A stretch of DNA of 64,000 bases, from NCBI RefSeq assembly GCF_902497785.1, contig NZ_CABVHK010000010.1, forward strand, positions 190,898-254,897. The letters are read 5' to 3'. This document shows, piece by piece, positions 1-9,013 of the stretch; positions within the stretch are counted from its first letter, which is position 1; each line of letters opens with the position of its first letter. The notes beneath the pieces are model-generated. The model did no database searches. It was not told the origin of the DNA and saw nothing but the letters and a program-made list of their open reading frames with translations. This DNA comes from Pseudomonas fluorescens. GTDB taxonomy: Bacteria > Pseudomonadota > Gammaproteobacteria > Pseudomonadales > Pseudomonadaceae. A program made the translations under genes and the position numbers.

Positions 1-1115
1 GGGATGACTTCAGGGCTGACCGGGGAGCCGGGACGAACCCGCTGCAGCCCCTTGACGATGACCGTGTCCTCTTTGCTCAAACCGCTGCGCACGATGCGCA
101 ACCCTTCGATCTTCGGACCCAGTTCCACCGAGCGGTAGACGGTCTTGTTGTCGGCATCCATCACCAGCACGAATTTTTTGCCGAGATCGGTGCCGACTGC
201 TTCGTCGTTGATCAGCACGGCGGAGTAGGTGCCGCTGCCGACCAGTTTCAACCGGGCATACAAGCCAGGGGTGTACTGTCCGTCGGCGTTATCAAAGACC
301 GCACGACCACGAATGGTGCCGGTTTTCGGGTTGACCTGGTTGTCGACGAAGTTCATCACGCCCTGGTGCGGGTTGCCGTCTTCGTTGGACAGACCGAGGT
401 AAACCGGAGTGGTCGCACCGCGTTTGCCCTGGCGAGCGAGCTGGGTGTACTTGAGGAACACACGCTCGTCGGCGTCGAAGTAGGCGTAGACCTTGTCGGT
501 GGAGACCACGCTGGTGAGCGCGGTGGTGTCGGCGGTCACCAGGTTGCCGGCGGTGATTTCCGCACGGCTGACGCGACCGCTGATGGGTGCGGTGACGCGG
601 GTAAAGCTCAGGTTCAGTTTCGCCAGATCCAGTTGCGCTTGCAGGGCGCCGACAGCGGCGCGGGCTTCTTGCGAAGCGCTGGTGCGCGAATCGGCCAACT
701 CGGCGGAAATCGCATTGCTGGTGCGCAGGCGCTCGCCGCGCTGGGCTTCGTTTTCGCTGCGGGTCGCGTTGGCGCGGGCCTGGGCAACCAGGGCTTCGAG
801 GCGGCGGACTTCAGCCTGGAATGGGCGCGGGTCAATCTGGAACAGCAAGTCGCCTTTCTTGACCAGCGCGCCTTCGGTGAAGGCCACGTCATCGATCTGG
901 CCGGAGACCCGTGGACGAATCTCTACCGTTTCCGGCGCTTCAAGGCGCCCGGTGAATTCGTCCCACTCATTGACCGGTTGTTCCAGCACCTTGGCGACGC
1001 TGACTTTCGCCGCAGGCAGGGTCGCGGCAGACTCCGGAGCCTTGCCGCACGCGCTCATCACCAGCACGGCCAACAAGGCCAACGGGAAGCGCAAATGTTT
1101 GAGTGATTGTTCCAT
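1..1115 (-). CDS. mexE: RND efflux periplasmic adaptor MexE, 3' end cut by window
   Basis: Membrane-fusion subunit that links an inner-membrane RND pump (MexF) to an outer-membrane channel (OprN) for multidrug export. About 371 codons are visible; the family is near 410, so roughly the last 40 residues lie outside the window. The N-terminus is a lipoprotein signal with lipobox residues LVMSAC (Cys23), so the mature protein should be anchored in the inner membrane facing the periplasm. The biotinyl-lipoyl-like motif RPRVSGQIDDVAFTEG and the later alanine-rich hairpin are typical of adaptors. The ATG at 1115 directly precedes the signal peptide. Its neighbours, mexT on the same strand and mexS divergent, reproduce the P. 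aeruginosa PA2491-PA2493 order, which is the main reason for calling MexE rather than another adaptor. Confidence 0.9.
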   Translation of the reverse strand, partial: MEQSLKHLRFPLALLAVLVMSACGKAPESAATLPAAKVSVAKVLEQPVNEWDEFTGRLEAPETVEIRPRVSGQIDDVAFTEGALVKKGDLLFQIDPRPFQAEVRRLEALVAQARANATRSENEAQRGERLRTSNAISAELADSRTSASQEARAAVGALQAQLDLAKLNLSFTRVTAPISGRVSRAEITAGNLVTADTTALTSVVSTDKVYAYFDADERVFLKYTQLARQGKRGATTPVYLGLSNEDGNPHQGVMNFVDNQVNPKTGTIRGRAVFDNADGQYTPGLYARLKLVGSGTYSAVLINDEAVGTDLGKKFVLVMDADNKTVYRSVELGPKIEGLRIVRSGLSKEDTVIVKGLQRVRPGSPVSPEVI

Positions 1116-1200
1116 GGATGCATCCGCCAATGTATTGAGAATGGGCGGATGATGCTCGGCGGGGGAGGTAACGCACGAATCGAATGAAGCGAAGGTAACT

Positions 1201-1215
1201 ATCATTCGGAATGAT
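1201..1215. promoter_or_regulatory. Perfect palindrome upstream of mexE, candidate LysR (MexT) site
   Basis: ATCATTCGGAATGAT is a perfect 7-bp inverted repeat around one base, 86 bp upstream of the mexE start. It also fits the T-N11-A pattern of LysR-type binding sites. MexT is known to activate mexEF-oprN, so this is a plausible operator, but the assignment is inference. Confidence 0.4.
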
Positions 1216-1330
1216 ATAAGTCCGAACACAGCCCTCTAGCATGCACCTGGGATCGGGACGCGATCAATGTGCCTGATGGCAACTCTGTGTTGCCCGGAAT
1301 GCAAAGGAAAGTCGTTAGACCGAGTCGCTT

Positions 1331-1398
1331 CCTTCGCGGGCAAGCCCGCTCCCACAAGGATTGCGCTGAACCTGTGGGAGCGGGCTTGCCCGCGAAGG
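1331..1398. repeat. REP pair (REPIN-like) between mexT and mexE
   Basis: Two near-perfect inverted copies of a 28-base palindromic unit (1331-1359 and 1371-1398) face each other across 11 bases. Each contains the core GCGGGCAAGCCCGC. This is the usual form of a Pseudomonas REP doublet; it can also fold as one long hairpin and may end mexT transcription. Confidence 0.8.
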
Positions 1399-1420
1399 GG
1401 CCATCAGCCCCGACACAAGA

Positions 1421-2338
1421 TCAGGCCAGACTGTCCGGATCCCCGAAAAACATCTGAATCCGCGACCTCAACCAGCGTTCTCCCGGATCGTTGTCCTGCG
1501 AACCGCGCCAGGCCATGTGCAATTCAAAGCTGCGCACTGGCAGCGGCGGATCTTCAGCCCGAACACCGCCGGCAGCGGTCAAGGCGTCGGCCGTGTAGTC
1601 CGGCACGGTGGCAACGATATCGGTGCCGGCAAGCAGCGTGCTCAGCCCGTTGAACTGCGGTACGGCGAGCACCACATGCCGTTTGCGCCCGAGTTTTTCC
1701 AGTTCTTCGTCAATAAAACCGCTCAAGTCACCGGCGAATGACACCAGTGCATGCGGCCGCGCGCAGAAGTCGTCCAGGCTCAACGGCCCGGGCACGGTGT
1801 CGGCGCGCAATAGCTTGGGCAGGCTGCGCCGCAACACTTTGCGCTTGGCGTTCGCCGGCAAGTCGGCGGTGTAGCTGACGCCGATCGAAATCTCGCCAGA
1901 GGCCAACAGGCTCGGCATCAGGATGTAGTTGGCTCGCCGCACCACCAGCACAATCCCCGGTGATTCAGCGCGCAGGCGCTTGAGCAGCATCGGCAGCAAG
2001 GCGAATTCGACATCGTCCGACAGGCCAATGCGAAAGACCGCAGTACTGGTGGCCGGGTCGAAGTCCGCCGCACGGCTGACGGCGGTGGAAATCGAGTCCA
2101 GGGCCGGAGAGAGCAGGGCGAAGATTTCCACCGCCCGGGCGGACGGCTCCATGCTGCGCCCGGTGCGCACGAACAACGGATCGTCGAACAGCCCGCGCAG
2201 GCGTGAGAGCGCCGCACTGATGGCTGGCTGGCCGAGGAACAATTTCTCCGCAGCGCGGGTCACACTGCGTTCATGCATCAATGTTTCGAATACGATTAAC
2301 AGGTTCAGGTCGACACGACGCAGGTCATTACGATTCAT
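1421..2338 (-). CDS. mexT: LysR-type transcriptional activator MexT
   Basis: Regulator that in P. aeruginosa activates mexEF-oprN and mexS. The 305-residue product begins MNRNDLRRVDLNLLIVFETL, with a LysR winged helix (about residues 10-68, including AAEKLFLGQPAISAALSRLR) and a substrate-binding regulatory domain behind it. From memory it matches MexT along its whole length, including LSGFIDEELEKLGRKR and the C-terminal WRSRIQM-like tail. The frame is open 21 codons upstream to 2401, but the ATG at 2338 matches the known N-terminus. It lies upstream of mexE on the same strand with a REP pair between, and is divergent from mexS. No frameshift of the kind that silences mexT in some P. aeruginosa strains is seen. 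Confidence 0.93.
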   Translation of the reverse strand: MNRNDLRRVDLNLLIVFETLMHERSVTRAAEKLFLGQPAISAALSRLRGLFDDPLFVRTGRSMEPSARAVEIFALLSPALDSISTAVSRAADFDPATSTAVFRIGLSDDVEFALLPMLLKRLRAESPGIVLVVRRANYILMPSLLASGEISIGVSYTADLPANAKRKVLRRSLPKLLRADTVPGPLSLDDFCARPHALVSFAGDLSGFIDEELEKLGRKRHVVLAVPQFNGLSTLLAGTDIVATVPDYTADALTAAGGVRAEDPPLPVRSFELHMAWRGSQDNDPGERWLRSRIQMFFGDPDSLA

Positions 2339-2606
2339 CTGGAGTCCTGGCAGAGTCATCAAGCTTGACGAGAGCGGCCATATGAGAACAATGGCCGGCA
2401 TGAATATTACGGGGAAAGGCTGCTACTCTGCACCGAGTAATTCAGATTTCCTACAAAGGCTGCTTCGGTTTCTTACGACATCAGTGATGTCGCCGGCGCT
2501 GCGGAATCAATGACAGGCATGTCGACTATTAATAGCCACTGATGGTCTTGGGTAGAAAGCCCAGATAGAGTTCAGGGCATTAGAGGTTTCTTTGACGAGG
2601 TTTGCG

Positions 2607-3629
2607 ATGTCCCGCACGATCCGTTTTCACAAGTTTGGTCCAGCCGAGGTGCTCAAATGCGAAGAGCATGCGGCCGCTCTCCCTGCGCCGGGCGAAGTGC
2701 AGGTGCGTGTCGAGGCAATCGGCATCAGCTGGTACGACATTCTCTGGCGCCAGAACCTGGCGTCCTCCCAGGCACACCTGCCTTCAGGCCTCGGCCATGA
2801 AATGTCCGGTGTTGTCACGGCTGTCGGCGATGGCGTCGATGACCTGGCAGTCGGCGACAAAGTCGCCAGCTTCCCGGCTGAAAGCCCGAACGACTATCCG
2901 GTCTATGGCGAGCAAATCGTTCTGCCGCGTTCGGCACTGACCCGTTATCCGGACGTGCTCAGCCCGATTGAAGCTGCCGTGCATTACACGCCACTGTTGA
3001 TCGCCTACTTCGCTTACACCGATCTGGCACGGGTCAAACCCGGGCAATTCGCCTTGGTTACCGACGCGAGTCACTGTGCTGGCCCATCGTTTGTACAACT
3101 GGGCAAAGCCTTGGGTGTACGGGTGATTGCCGCTACCAAATCTCCGGAAGAACGGGAATACCTGCTGTCGCTGGGTGCCGAGAAAGTCATCGTCACCGAG
3201 GAAGAAGATCTGTTGATGCGGATCAATAAGATCACCGGCAATCGCGGCGTCGACGTGGTGTTCGATGGCCTTGGCGGCCCACAGATGTCGTTGCTGGGTG
3301 ATGTGCTCGCACCGCGTGGAAGCCTGGTGCTGTACGGCTTGCAAGGCGGTAACCAGACGCCATTCCCGGCCTGTGCCGCGTTCCAGAAGAACATTCAGTT
3401 CTTTGTGCACTGCATCGGCAACTTCACCGGCAAGCCGGAGCTGGGCATCGTCCAGGACCAGGTTGCACTGCAACGGGCCTTGCGTGACATCAACCAGATG
3501 ACTGCCGACCGCGTTCTGCTGCCGCTCAAGACTCGGGTCTTCCCATTCTCCGAGTTCGTCGAAGCACACCGCTACATGGACGAATGCCCATGCCGCGAAC
3601 GGGTCGCGCTTCAGATCGAACCCGCGTAA
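2607..3629 (+). CDS. mexS: MexS-type zinc-dependent alcohol dehydrogenase-like oxidoreductase
   Basis: Quinone-oxidoreductase-like member of the medium-chain dehydrogenase superfamily, 340 residues against about 339 for P. aeruginosa MexS. In that species loss of MexS turns on MexT and the MexEF-OprN pump, so it is thought to remove an inducing electrophile. Visible features are the N-terminal GroES-like fold (SGLGHEMSGVVTAVGDGVDDL), a Rossmann domain with VIAATKSPEEREYLLSLGAEKV, and GGPQMSLLGDVLAPRGSLVLYG. The ATG at 2607 is preceded by ACGAGG at 2596-2601; the upstream ATG in frame at 2592 lacks a site. It is divergent from mexT with about 270 bp between, so the two probably share a control region. 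Confidence 0.88.
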   Translation: MSRTIRFHKFGPAEVLKCEEHAAALPAPGEVQVRVEAIGISWYDILWRQNLASSQAHLPSGLGHEMSGVVTAVGDGVDDLAVGDKVASFPAESPNDYPVYGEQIVLPRSALTRYPDVLSPIEAAVHYTPLLIAYFAYTDLARVKPGQFALVTDASHCAGPSFVQLGKALGVRVIAATKSPEEREYLLSLGAEKVIVTEEEDLLMRINKITGNRGVDVVFDGLGGPQMSLLGDVLAPRGSLVLYGLQGGNQTPFPACAAFQKNIQFFVHCIGNFTGKPELGIVQDQVALQRALRDINQMTADRVLLPLKTRVFPFSEFVEAHRYMDECPCRERVALQIEPA

Positions 3630-3638
3630 CACCCCCTC

Positions 3639-3667
3639 AAAAGTCCGTGCCTGCACGGACTTTTTTG
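3639..3667 (+). terminator. Rho-independent terminator of mexS
   Basis: AAGTCCGTGC and its complement GCACGGACTT form a 10-bp stem with a small loop, followed by a T run. It starts 10 bases after the mexS stop. Confidence 0.85.
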
Positions 3668-4190
3668 TTGCCCCTCTGGTAATTCGAGTGTCTCACCGAA
3701 GCGTCGGTGGGCCAGTTCAGCAGCTGAACTGGTTTTTGCCCTCAATCTGTATCTTCTAATCAGCATCTAAGCCCTGATAATTGAATGATTACTTTCATCT
3801 CAAGGAATGAGTCATGGCTGGGTATCTGGTTGATACTTTTCAATGCACATCGTTAATACTTTTCCGACAAACAGTTAAGCAACGTACCGGTCCGTCAGAA
3901 ACTTGTGCGACTTCTTTCTTTATTTTTTGTACTCAATGGTTGTGGGACGTTGTCGGATATTTCCTAGGATATCTTCCGTCAGCCCAAGGTGCCGGTTCTA
4001 GAGGGCTTTGCAGCACGCCGGGTTGCTGCGGGTCAGTCACGATGTTCAGGTGTTTCAAATAATGACCAGAAACTTAAGTGCTAGCATCTGACAATCACAG
4101 TCCGCACTTTAATTCGTGGCAGGCAGCACATTGCCCACTGCCTATCGTTGTTTGCGCACTCTTGAACTTACGAGCATCAGGTATATATAG
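3668..4190. other. Gap without a supported gene
   Basis: About 520 bases, more AT-rich than the flanks. An 82-codon open frame (3814-4062) starts after AAGGAATGAGTC, but its product is cysteine-rich, has no domain I recognise and lacks Pseudomonas codon bias. No terminator or RNA gene was identified. Confidence 0.5.
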
Positions 4191-5678
4191 ATGACCCATA
4201 TCCACGACCAAGCGATGAACTATGTCTATCAGCAAATGCTGCAACGGTTGCTGAGTTTCTTCTCCCGCGCCGAACGCACGGCCCTGCAACTGATGATTCA
4301 GCGTCTGGTGGTCGCCGCCGGCGGCATGGAGCACATAGGCGAGTACAAGGTGCTGGCGATCCAGAACGGGTCCCGGGACAATTGCTACACCCTGGCGTTG
4401 CTACGCGCCGCACAATTGAGCATCGCCGGCCGGGCCCCCGCGACGTTTCGGTTGCGGGTCGCATCGTTGCGCATGAATGGCACCCGCTCGACGGCCCAGG
4501 AAAATATCCATCGCAGTTGCAGTGCATTGTTCCTCTTCGACGATCCGCGGGTAGAGGTATTGATGGCCGATAACCGAGAGGTGTTGCCTTTCAGTCATTC
4601 GGTGCCGATTTCCGACGCGGGCCGTGAAACCAACCGGCTCAACCTGTTGATGATGGGTCATCGCCGAGACTGGAACGGGCCGATGGACCTGTGGGACGAC
4701 GGCTATCTGGCGGTCGGCGAGTTTTACGGGCAGATCGCCCGCTGGGACGGCGGCGTGGATGCGCTGGTCAGCAGCGATACGCCGCGCCAGCAAAAGCATT
4801 TTCTCCAGGGTTTGAAGCGCGCGGCAGCCAAGGCGGGGCTCAACGCGTCGCATCACCCTGACGCCGGTTTTGAAGAACTGTTCGCGGTGCTCGACCAGCT
4901 TGGCAGCGATTGCTATCGCGCCTTTTACGGCGAGCAGGGACCAGCCCCCTGGCGACCGGCCGAGCGGTTCGAGGCTTGCCGGCGCACGACATTCATCGAT
5001 ATTCACGACATGCTGGTCAGCAACCTGGAAGAGCGCTGGCCGCTGCTCACCGAATTTCTCGGCTTTCAGCCGGATGAATTGTCGGCTCAGCTCAGCGACA
5101 ACGAATTTGTCAGCCTTTCTGTCTCTGCACATGTGCGCGGGTTGCAGGCGTGCTTCATGCAAAGTCTCAGTTATGAGGCCGGCGTGGCCGCGTATTTGCA
5201 ACGGGCACTGGTGATGATGCGTCGCAAGCGCCTGCCTGAGCGGTTATGCGAGCAGGCGGTCGAGATGTTCGGCAGCCCGGCGAGCCGGTCCGAACAACGC
5301 GCGCTGGCAGCGGCCGAGGCTCAGCAGAACCTGGGGTTGAGCGAAGCTCAGTTGGTGTGCCTGCTCTTTGCGCCTTTTGTCGAAAACGGCGCGGCACTTG
5401 AGCGTTTTCTGCGCCAATGTCACCCGGGCATGCTGGTCGCGATGCCTGATTTGCATCGGGCGATGCAGGGCCACCCGGTGCCGGAACAGGTTGCCCAATG
5501 GATGGTTGACGTCAGCGGATTGCCCGTCAGCCATATCGGCAGGCTGTACCGCATGGGACCGGTGCGAGGCGTCGAGGGCAGGGGGGCTGATGGCGAAGCC
5601 GATGGCATGGACGGTCACGCCGCAGCCGACGAACCGGACGCCACATCGGTGGCGGGTGAATGGTCAGCGGGACGTTGA
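4191..5678 (+). CDS. Unrecognised 495-residue cytoplasmic protein
   Basis: I do not recognise a family. The product has no signal peptide or membrane segment. It opens MTHIHDQAMNYVYQQMLQRL and contains a well-folded-looking middle (FYGQIARWDGGVDALVSSDT, CRRTTFIDIHDMLVSNLEER, CHPGMLVAMPDLHRAMQGHP). Leucine-, arginine- and alanine-rich helical stretches dominate the second half, and the last 35 residues are glycine/alanine/aspartate-rich and probably disordered. Codon use is high-GC and Pseudomonas-like, so it is a real gene. Its 3' end overlaps the next gene by 19 bases, pointing to translational coupling with a MocR-type regulator and a shared role. Confidence 0.75.
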   Translation: MTHIHDQAMNYVYQQMLQRLLSFFSRAERTALQLMIQRLVVAAGGMEHIGEYKVLAIQNGSRDNCYTLALLRAAQLSIAGRAPATFRLRVASLRMNGTRSTAQENIHRSCSALFLFDDPRVEVLMADNREVLPFSHSVPISDAGRETNRLNLLMMGHRRDWNGPMDLWDDGYLAVGEFYGQIARWDGGVDALVSSDTPRQQKHFLQGLKRAAAKAGLNASHHPDAGFEELFAVLDQLGSDCYRAFYGEQGPAPWRPAERFEACRRTTFIDIHDMLVSNLEERWPLLTEFLGFQPDELSAQLSDNEFVSLSVSAHVRGLQACFMQSLSYEAGVAAYLQRALVMMRRKRLPERLCEQAVEMFGSPASRSEQRALAAAEAQQNLGLSEAQLVCLLFAPFVENGAALERFLRQCHPGMLVAMPDLHRAMQGHPVPEQVAQWMVDVSGLPVSHIGRLYRMGPVRGVEGRGADGEADGMDGHAAADEPDATSVAGEWSAGR

Positions 5679-7075
5679 AAGGACCACGCGAGACCGATTT
5701 TGCTTATCAGGCGGTTTATCGGTACCTGACCCATCTGATCAACGAGCCGGTCGGTGACACGCGCGTGCGCCTGCCATCCTTGCGCCAACTGTCTGACCGT
5801 CTGAACGTGTCGATCTCGACCATTCAGTACGCCTATTCGCTGCTGGAGAAGGAAGGGCGCGTCTATTCCGTGGCCAAGTCCGGCTACTACGCGTTGCCAG
5901 TGTCGCCCATCAACTTGCTCGACAATGGTCACGACCTGCTCGAAACCGTCTATGTCAACGCCAGGCGTCCGGGCATGCTGGTGCTGAGCGCAGATGAGCC
6001 CGCACTGCTGCAACCGCTCGACAGTCCATTGCTGCTGTTGGAGCGAGAGCTGCTGCGCCAGTACCCGCGCTTACCCCAACCATTGGCGCAACCTTGCGGC
6101 GAACTGGAGCTGCGCACCGCCCTGGCGGCGCGCTACACCACCTCGGCGTTGCGCTGCTGGCATGCGGATGATGTCTACCTTGGCGCAGACTTGCGCGGGG
6201 TCCTGGAAATACTGATCGCCGTGCTGGCCCTCAAGGACGCCACGGTGGTGGTCGAGTCGCCGTGCGACTGGGCGATCCTGCGGCTGTTGCAAGCGGCAGA
6301 CGTTGAGGTGATCGAGTGGCCGTTGCGCGGGGAGGGTGAGCTGGACGTCGAGCGGCTCAAGGAGTGGCTGGAAAGCCGTCCGGTGCGGTTGGTAATAATG
6401 TCATCCGGCCTCAACATGCCGCGGGGCAGTCTGGCCCCCGATGACAATCGGCAGGCGATTGCGCAGTTGCTGGAAAAACATGGCAGTTGGGTGTTGGAAA
6501 ACGATTGTTACCGCGAACTGCAATTCGAACCCGATGGCTTGCGCTTTCGCGATGTGCTGGACCCGGACCGCCTGATCGTCTTTTCCACCTTCGAGAAAAC
6601 CATCGGGCCGGAAGCGCCTTATGGGTATTTGCTGTCGCGCCATTTCAGCGCCGAATTGCAACGCCACTTCCTGCTGCGCTCATTTCGCTTGTCGCCGATT
6701 CGCCAGAAGGCCATCGCCCGGTTGTACGGGAACGGGCGCATCGATCAGCACCTCCAGGTGCTGCGCCGATTACTCAAGGAACGCAAAGCACAGATGACCC
6801 ACCTGTTGCAGGAGCGCTTGGGCGATGCCTTGCATTTCGTCGAGCCCCAGGGGGGCGCGACGATCTGGGTGCGCTCACTGCGCCAGGTCGATGTGCGCCG
6901 GGTGTTCCAGCGGTTGCTCAAGCAACAGGTGGTAATTGCACCCGGAGAGCTGTTCAGCCTGCAGGGCCTTCACGCACAGCATCTGCGTCTGAGTCATGCG
7001 TTTGGCGGCGATCATGACCTCGGCGCCGCCTTGGGACTGTTGGGGGATGCGTTGCGCCTGGAATCGGTTGACTGA
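5660..7075 (+). CDS. MocR-type regulator (GntR winged helix plus aminotransferase-like domain)
   Basis: MocR proteins join a GntR DNA-binding domain to a fold-type-I PLP aminotransferase-like domain that senses an amine or PLP. Here residues about 10-80 form the winged helix (RLPSLRQLSDRLNVSISTIQ, AYSLLEKEGRVYSVAKSGYY). From about residue 115 the aminotransferase-like domain follows, with the expected PLP lysine in FSTFEKTIGPEAPYGYL. Its length of 471 is normal for the family. It overlaps the preceding unknown gene by 19 bases, and it is unusual for a MocR regulator to be co-transcribed behind, rather than divergent from, its likely partner. The target is unknown. Confidence 0.85.
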   Translation: MVSGTLKGPRETDFAYQAVYRYLTHLINEPVGDTRVRLPSLRQLSDRLNVSISTIQYAYSLLEKEGRVYSVAKSGYYALPVSPINLLDNGHDLLETVYVNARRPGMLVLSADEPALLQPLDSPLLLLERELLRQYPRLPQPLAQPCGELELRTALAARYTTSALRCWHADDVYLGADLRGVLEILIAVLALKDATVVVESPCDWAILRLLQAADVEVIEWPLRGEGELDVERLKEWLESRPVRLVIMSSGLNMPRGSLAPDDNRQAIAQLLEKHGSWVLENDCYRELQFEPDGLRFRDVLDPDRLIVFSTFEKTIGPEAPYGYLLSRHFSAELQRHFLLRSFRLSPIRQKAIARLYGNGRIDQHLQVLRRLLKERKAQMTHLLQERLGDALHFVEPQGGATIWVRSLRQVDVRRVFQRLLKQQVVIAPGELFSLQGLHAQHLRLSHAFGGDHDLGAALGLLGDALRLESVD

Positions 7076-7187
7076 GCGCGGGGGGAAAACTTCGGTGGCG
7101 TCGTAGGATCGATCCCATCGCGCTGCGGTCAAACTGCCAGTAAACTGCGTTCCACTCCCTGAACCACTCGATCCCAGAGGTTTTTGC

Positions 7188-8834
7188 ATGACACTCAGTC
7201 CTTTTGCGGGTAAACCGGCACCGGCAGAATTGTTGGTCGACATCCCGCGACTGGTAACGGCCTATTACACCGGCCAGCCCGATGCGGCCATCTCCACCCA
7301 ACGCGTCGCTTTCGGCACGTCCGGGCACCGGGGCAGCTCGTTCGACCTGAGTTTCAACGAATGGCACGTTCTGGCCATCAGCCAGGCGATCTGCCTGTAC
7401 CGCGAAGCTCAGGGCATCGACGGGCCGCTGTTCGTCGGCATCGACACCCACGCGCTGTCCACCCCGGCCGGTGCCAGCGCCCTTGAAGTGCTGGCTGCCA
7501 ATGGCGTCACGGTGATGATTGCCGAGGGCGACGAGTACACCCCGACGCCGGCAATTTCCCATGCCATTCTCTGCTACAACCGCGGCCGCACGTCCGGGCT
7601 GGCCGACGGCATCGTCATTACGCCGTCGCACAACCCGCCGCAAAGCGGTGGCTACAAATACAACCCGACTAACGGCGGCCCGGCCGATACCCACATCACC
7701 AAGTGGATCGAAGCCAAGGCCAACGAGTTGCTGAGCAACAAGCTCGCGGGCGTCAAGCGCATCAGCTACGAGCAAGCGCTGAAGGCCGACACCACCCATC
7801 GTCACGATTACCTCAACACCTATGTCGCTGACTTGATCAACGTCATCGACTTCGATGCCATTCGTGATGCCAAGCTGCATTTGGGCGTTGACCCGTTGGG
7901 CGGGGCAGGTGTGCGCTACTGGTCGGCGATTGCCGAGCATTACAAGCTCGACCTGGAAGTGGTCAACACACAGGTCGATCCGACGTTCCGTTTCATGACA
8001 GTCGACTGGGATGGGCAGATTCGCATGGACCCGTCGTCCAGCCACGCCATGCAGGGGTTGATCGGCCTGAAACAGCGGTTTGATGTGGCGTTCGCTTGCG
8101 ATCCTGACCACGACCGTCATGGCATCGTCACCCCGTCCGGTGGTTTGCTCGCGCCGAACAGCTATCTCGCGGTGTCCATCGACTATCTGTTCCAGAACCG
8201 TCCACAATGGCGCGCCGACGCGGCCGTGGGTAAAACCGTGGTCAGCAGCGGTTTGATTGATCGCGTCGCGAAACGCCTGGGCCGTCGCCTGTACGAAGTG
8301 CCGGTTGGTTTCAAATGGTTTGCCGACGGTCTGTTTGATGGCTCGTTGGGTTTTGGCGGCGAAGAAAGTGCGGGTGCTTCGTTCCTGCGCAAGGATGGCG
8401 GCGTCTGGAGCACTGACAAGGACGGTTTGATCCCGGCACTGCTGGCGGCAGAAATGACCGCTCGCACCGGTCGCGACCCAAGCCAGGCCTATCGAGCGTT
8501 GACCGATGAGCTGGGCGAGCCGTTCTCGGTACGGGTCGATGCCAAGGCCAATCCGCAGCAGAAAGCGCTGCTGAGCAAGTTATCACCGGATCAGGTGACC
8601 AGCACGCAATTGGCGGGCGAGGCGATCCAGAGCATCCTCAGTCACGCACCAGGCAACGACCAGGCCATCGGCGGTTTGAAAGTCATGACCGAAAACGGCT
8701 GGTTTGCTGCGCGTCCTTCGGGCACTGAAGACATCTACAAGATTTACGCAGAGAGCTTCGTCAGTGACGAACACCTGAAACAATTGGTGGCCGAAGCGCA
8801 AACCCTCGTGGATGGAGCGATTTCTGCGAAGTAA
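7188..8834 (+). CDS. pgm: Phosphoglucomutase (alpha-D-glucose phosphate-specific)
   Basis: Interconverts glucose 1-phosphate and glucose 6-phosphate, feeding glycogen, trehalose and cell-surface sugar synthesis in the cytoplasm. The 548-residue product matches E. coli Pgm in length. The phosphoserine loop is GIVITPSHNPPQSGG with catalytic Ser147, the metal-binding loop is FACDPDHDRHG near residue 305, and the phosphate-binding loop near the C-terminus is ARPSGTEDIYKIYAESF. The N-terminal RVAFGTSGHRGSSFDLSFNE is the sugar-phosphate mutase signature. The gene stands alone, followed by a REP pair and a strong terminator. Confidence 0.95.
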   Translation: MTLSPFAGKPAPAELLVDIPRLVTAYYTGQPDAAISTQRVAFGTSGHRGSSFDLSFNEWHVLAISQAICLYREAQGIDGPLFVGIDTHALSTPAGASALEVLAANGVTVMIAEGDEYTPTPAISHAILCYNRGRTSGLADGIVITPSHNPPQSGGYKYNPTNGGPADTHITKWIEAKANELLSNKLAGVKRISYEQALKADTTHRHDYLNTYVADLINVIDFDAIRDAKLHLGVDPLGGAGVRYWSAIAEHYKLDLEVVNTQVDPTFRFMTVDWDGQIRMDPSSSHAMQGLIGLKQRFDVAFACDPDHDRHGIVTPSGGLLAPNSYLAVSIDYLFQNRPQWRADAAVGKTVVSSGLIDRVAKRLGRRLYEVPVGFKWFADGLFDGSLGFGGEESAGASFLRKDGGVWSTDKDGLIPALLAAEMTARTGRDPSQAYRALTDELGEPFSVRVDAKANPQQKALLSKLSPDQVTSTQLAGEAIQSILSHAPGNDQAIGGLKVMTENGWFAARPSGTEDIYKIYAESFVSDEHLKQLVAEAQTLVDGAISAK

Positions 8835-8846
8835 GTGAGGGCCCCT

Positions 8847-8947
8847 GTGGTGAGGGGATTCATCCCCGTTGGGCCGCGAAGCGAGCCCGGTTCCGAATGA
8901 ATTTACGACTGCTGCGCAGCCGAACGGGGATGAATCCCCTCACCACA
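8847..8947. repeat. REP doublet downstream of pgm
   Basis: A 25-base unit containing GAGGGGATTCATCCCCGTT (8847-8871) recurs in inverted form at 8923-8947, with about 50 bases between. The same family appears at 60383-60513 with TTTATC in place of TTCATC. Confidence 0.75.
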
Positions 8948-8960
8948 ATAGTTGGCGTGC

Positions 8961-8997
8961 AAAAAAGGGGCGATCATAACGGTCGCCCCTTTTTTTG
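8961..8997. terminator. Bidirectional terminator between pgm and the pirin gene
   Basis: AAAAAAGGGGCGA and TCGCCCCTTTTTTT form a GC-rich stem with A and T runs on the two sides, so it can serve both convergent genes. Confidence 0.88.
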
Positions 8998-9013
8998 TCT
9001 GGCATTCAAAGCA

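Noticed and set aside
366..1106. 246-codon plus-strand frame opposite mexE
   Set aside because: It is the antisense of the adaptor gene; high GC gives long open frames on the opposite strand, and the product is low-complexity and unrecognisable.
3814..4062. 82-codon frame with a fair ribosome site after mexS
   Set aside because: Product is cysteine-rich and family-less and the region is AT-rich; not enough to call a gene.
6954..8207. 417-codon minus-strand frame across the pgm gene
   Set aside because: Antisense to phosphoglucomutase and the end of the MocR gene; no motif or ribosome site.
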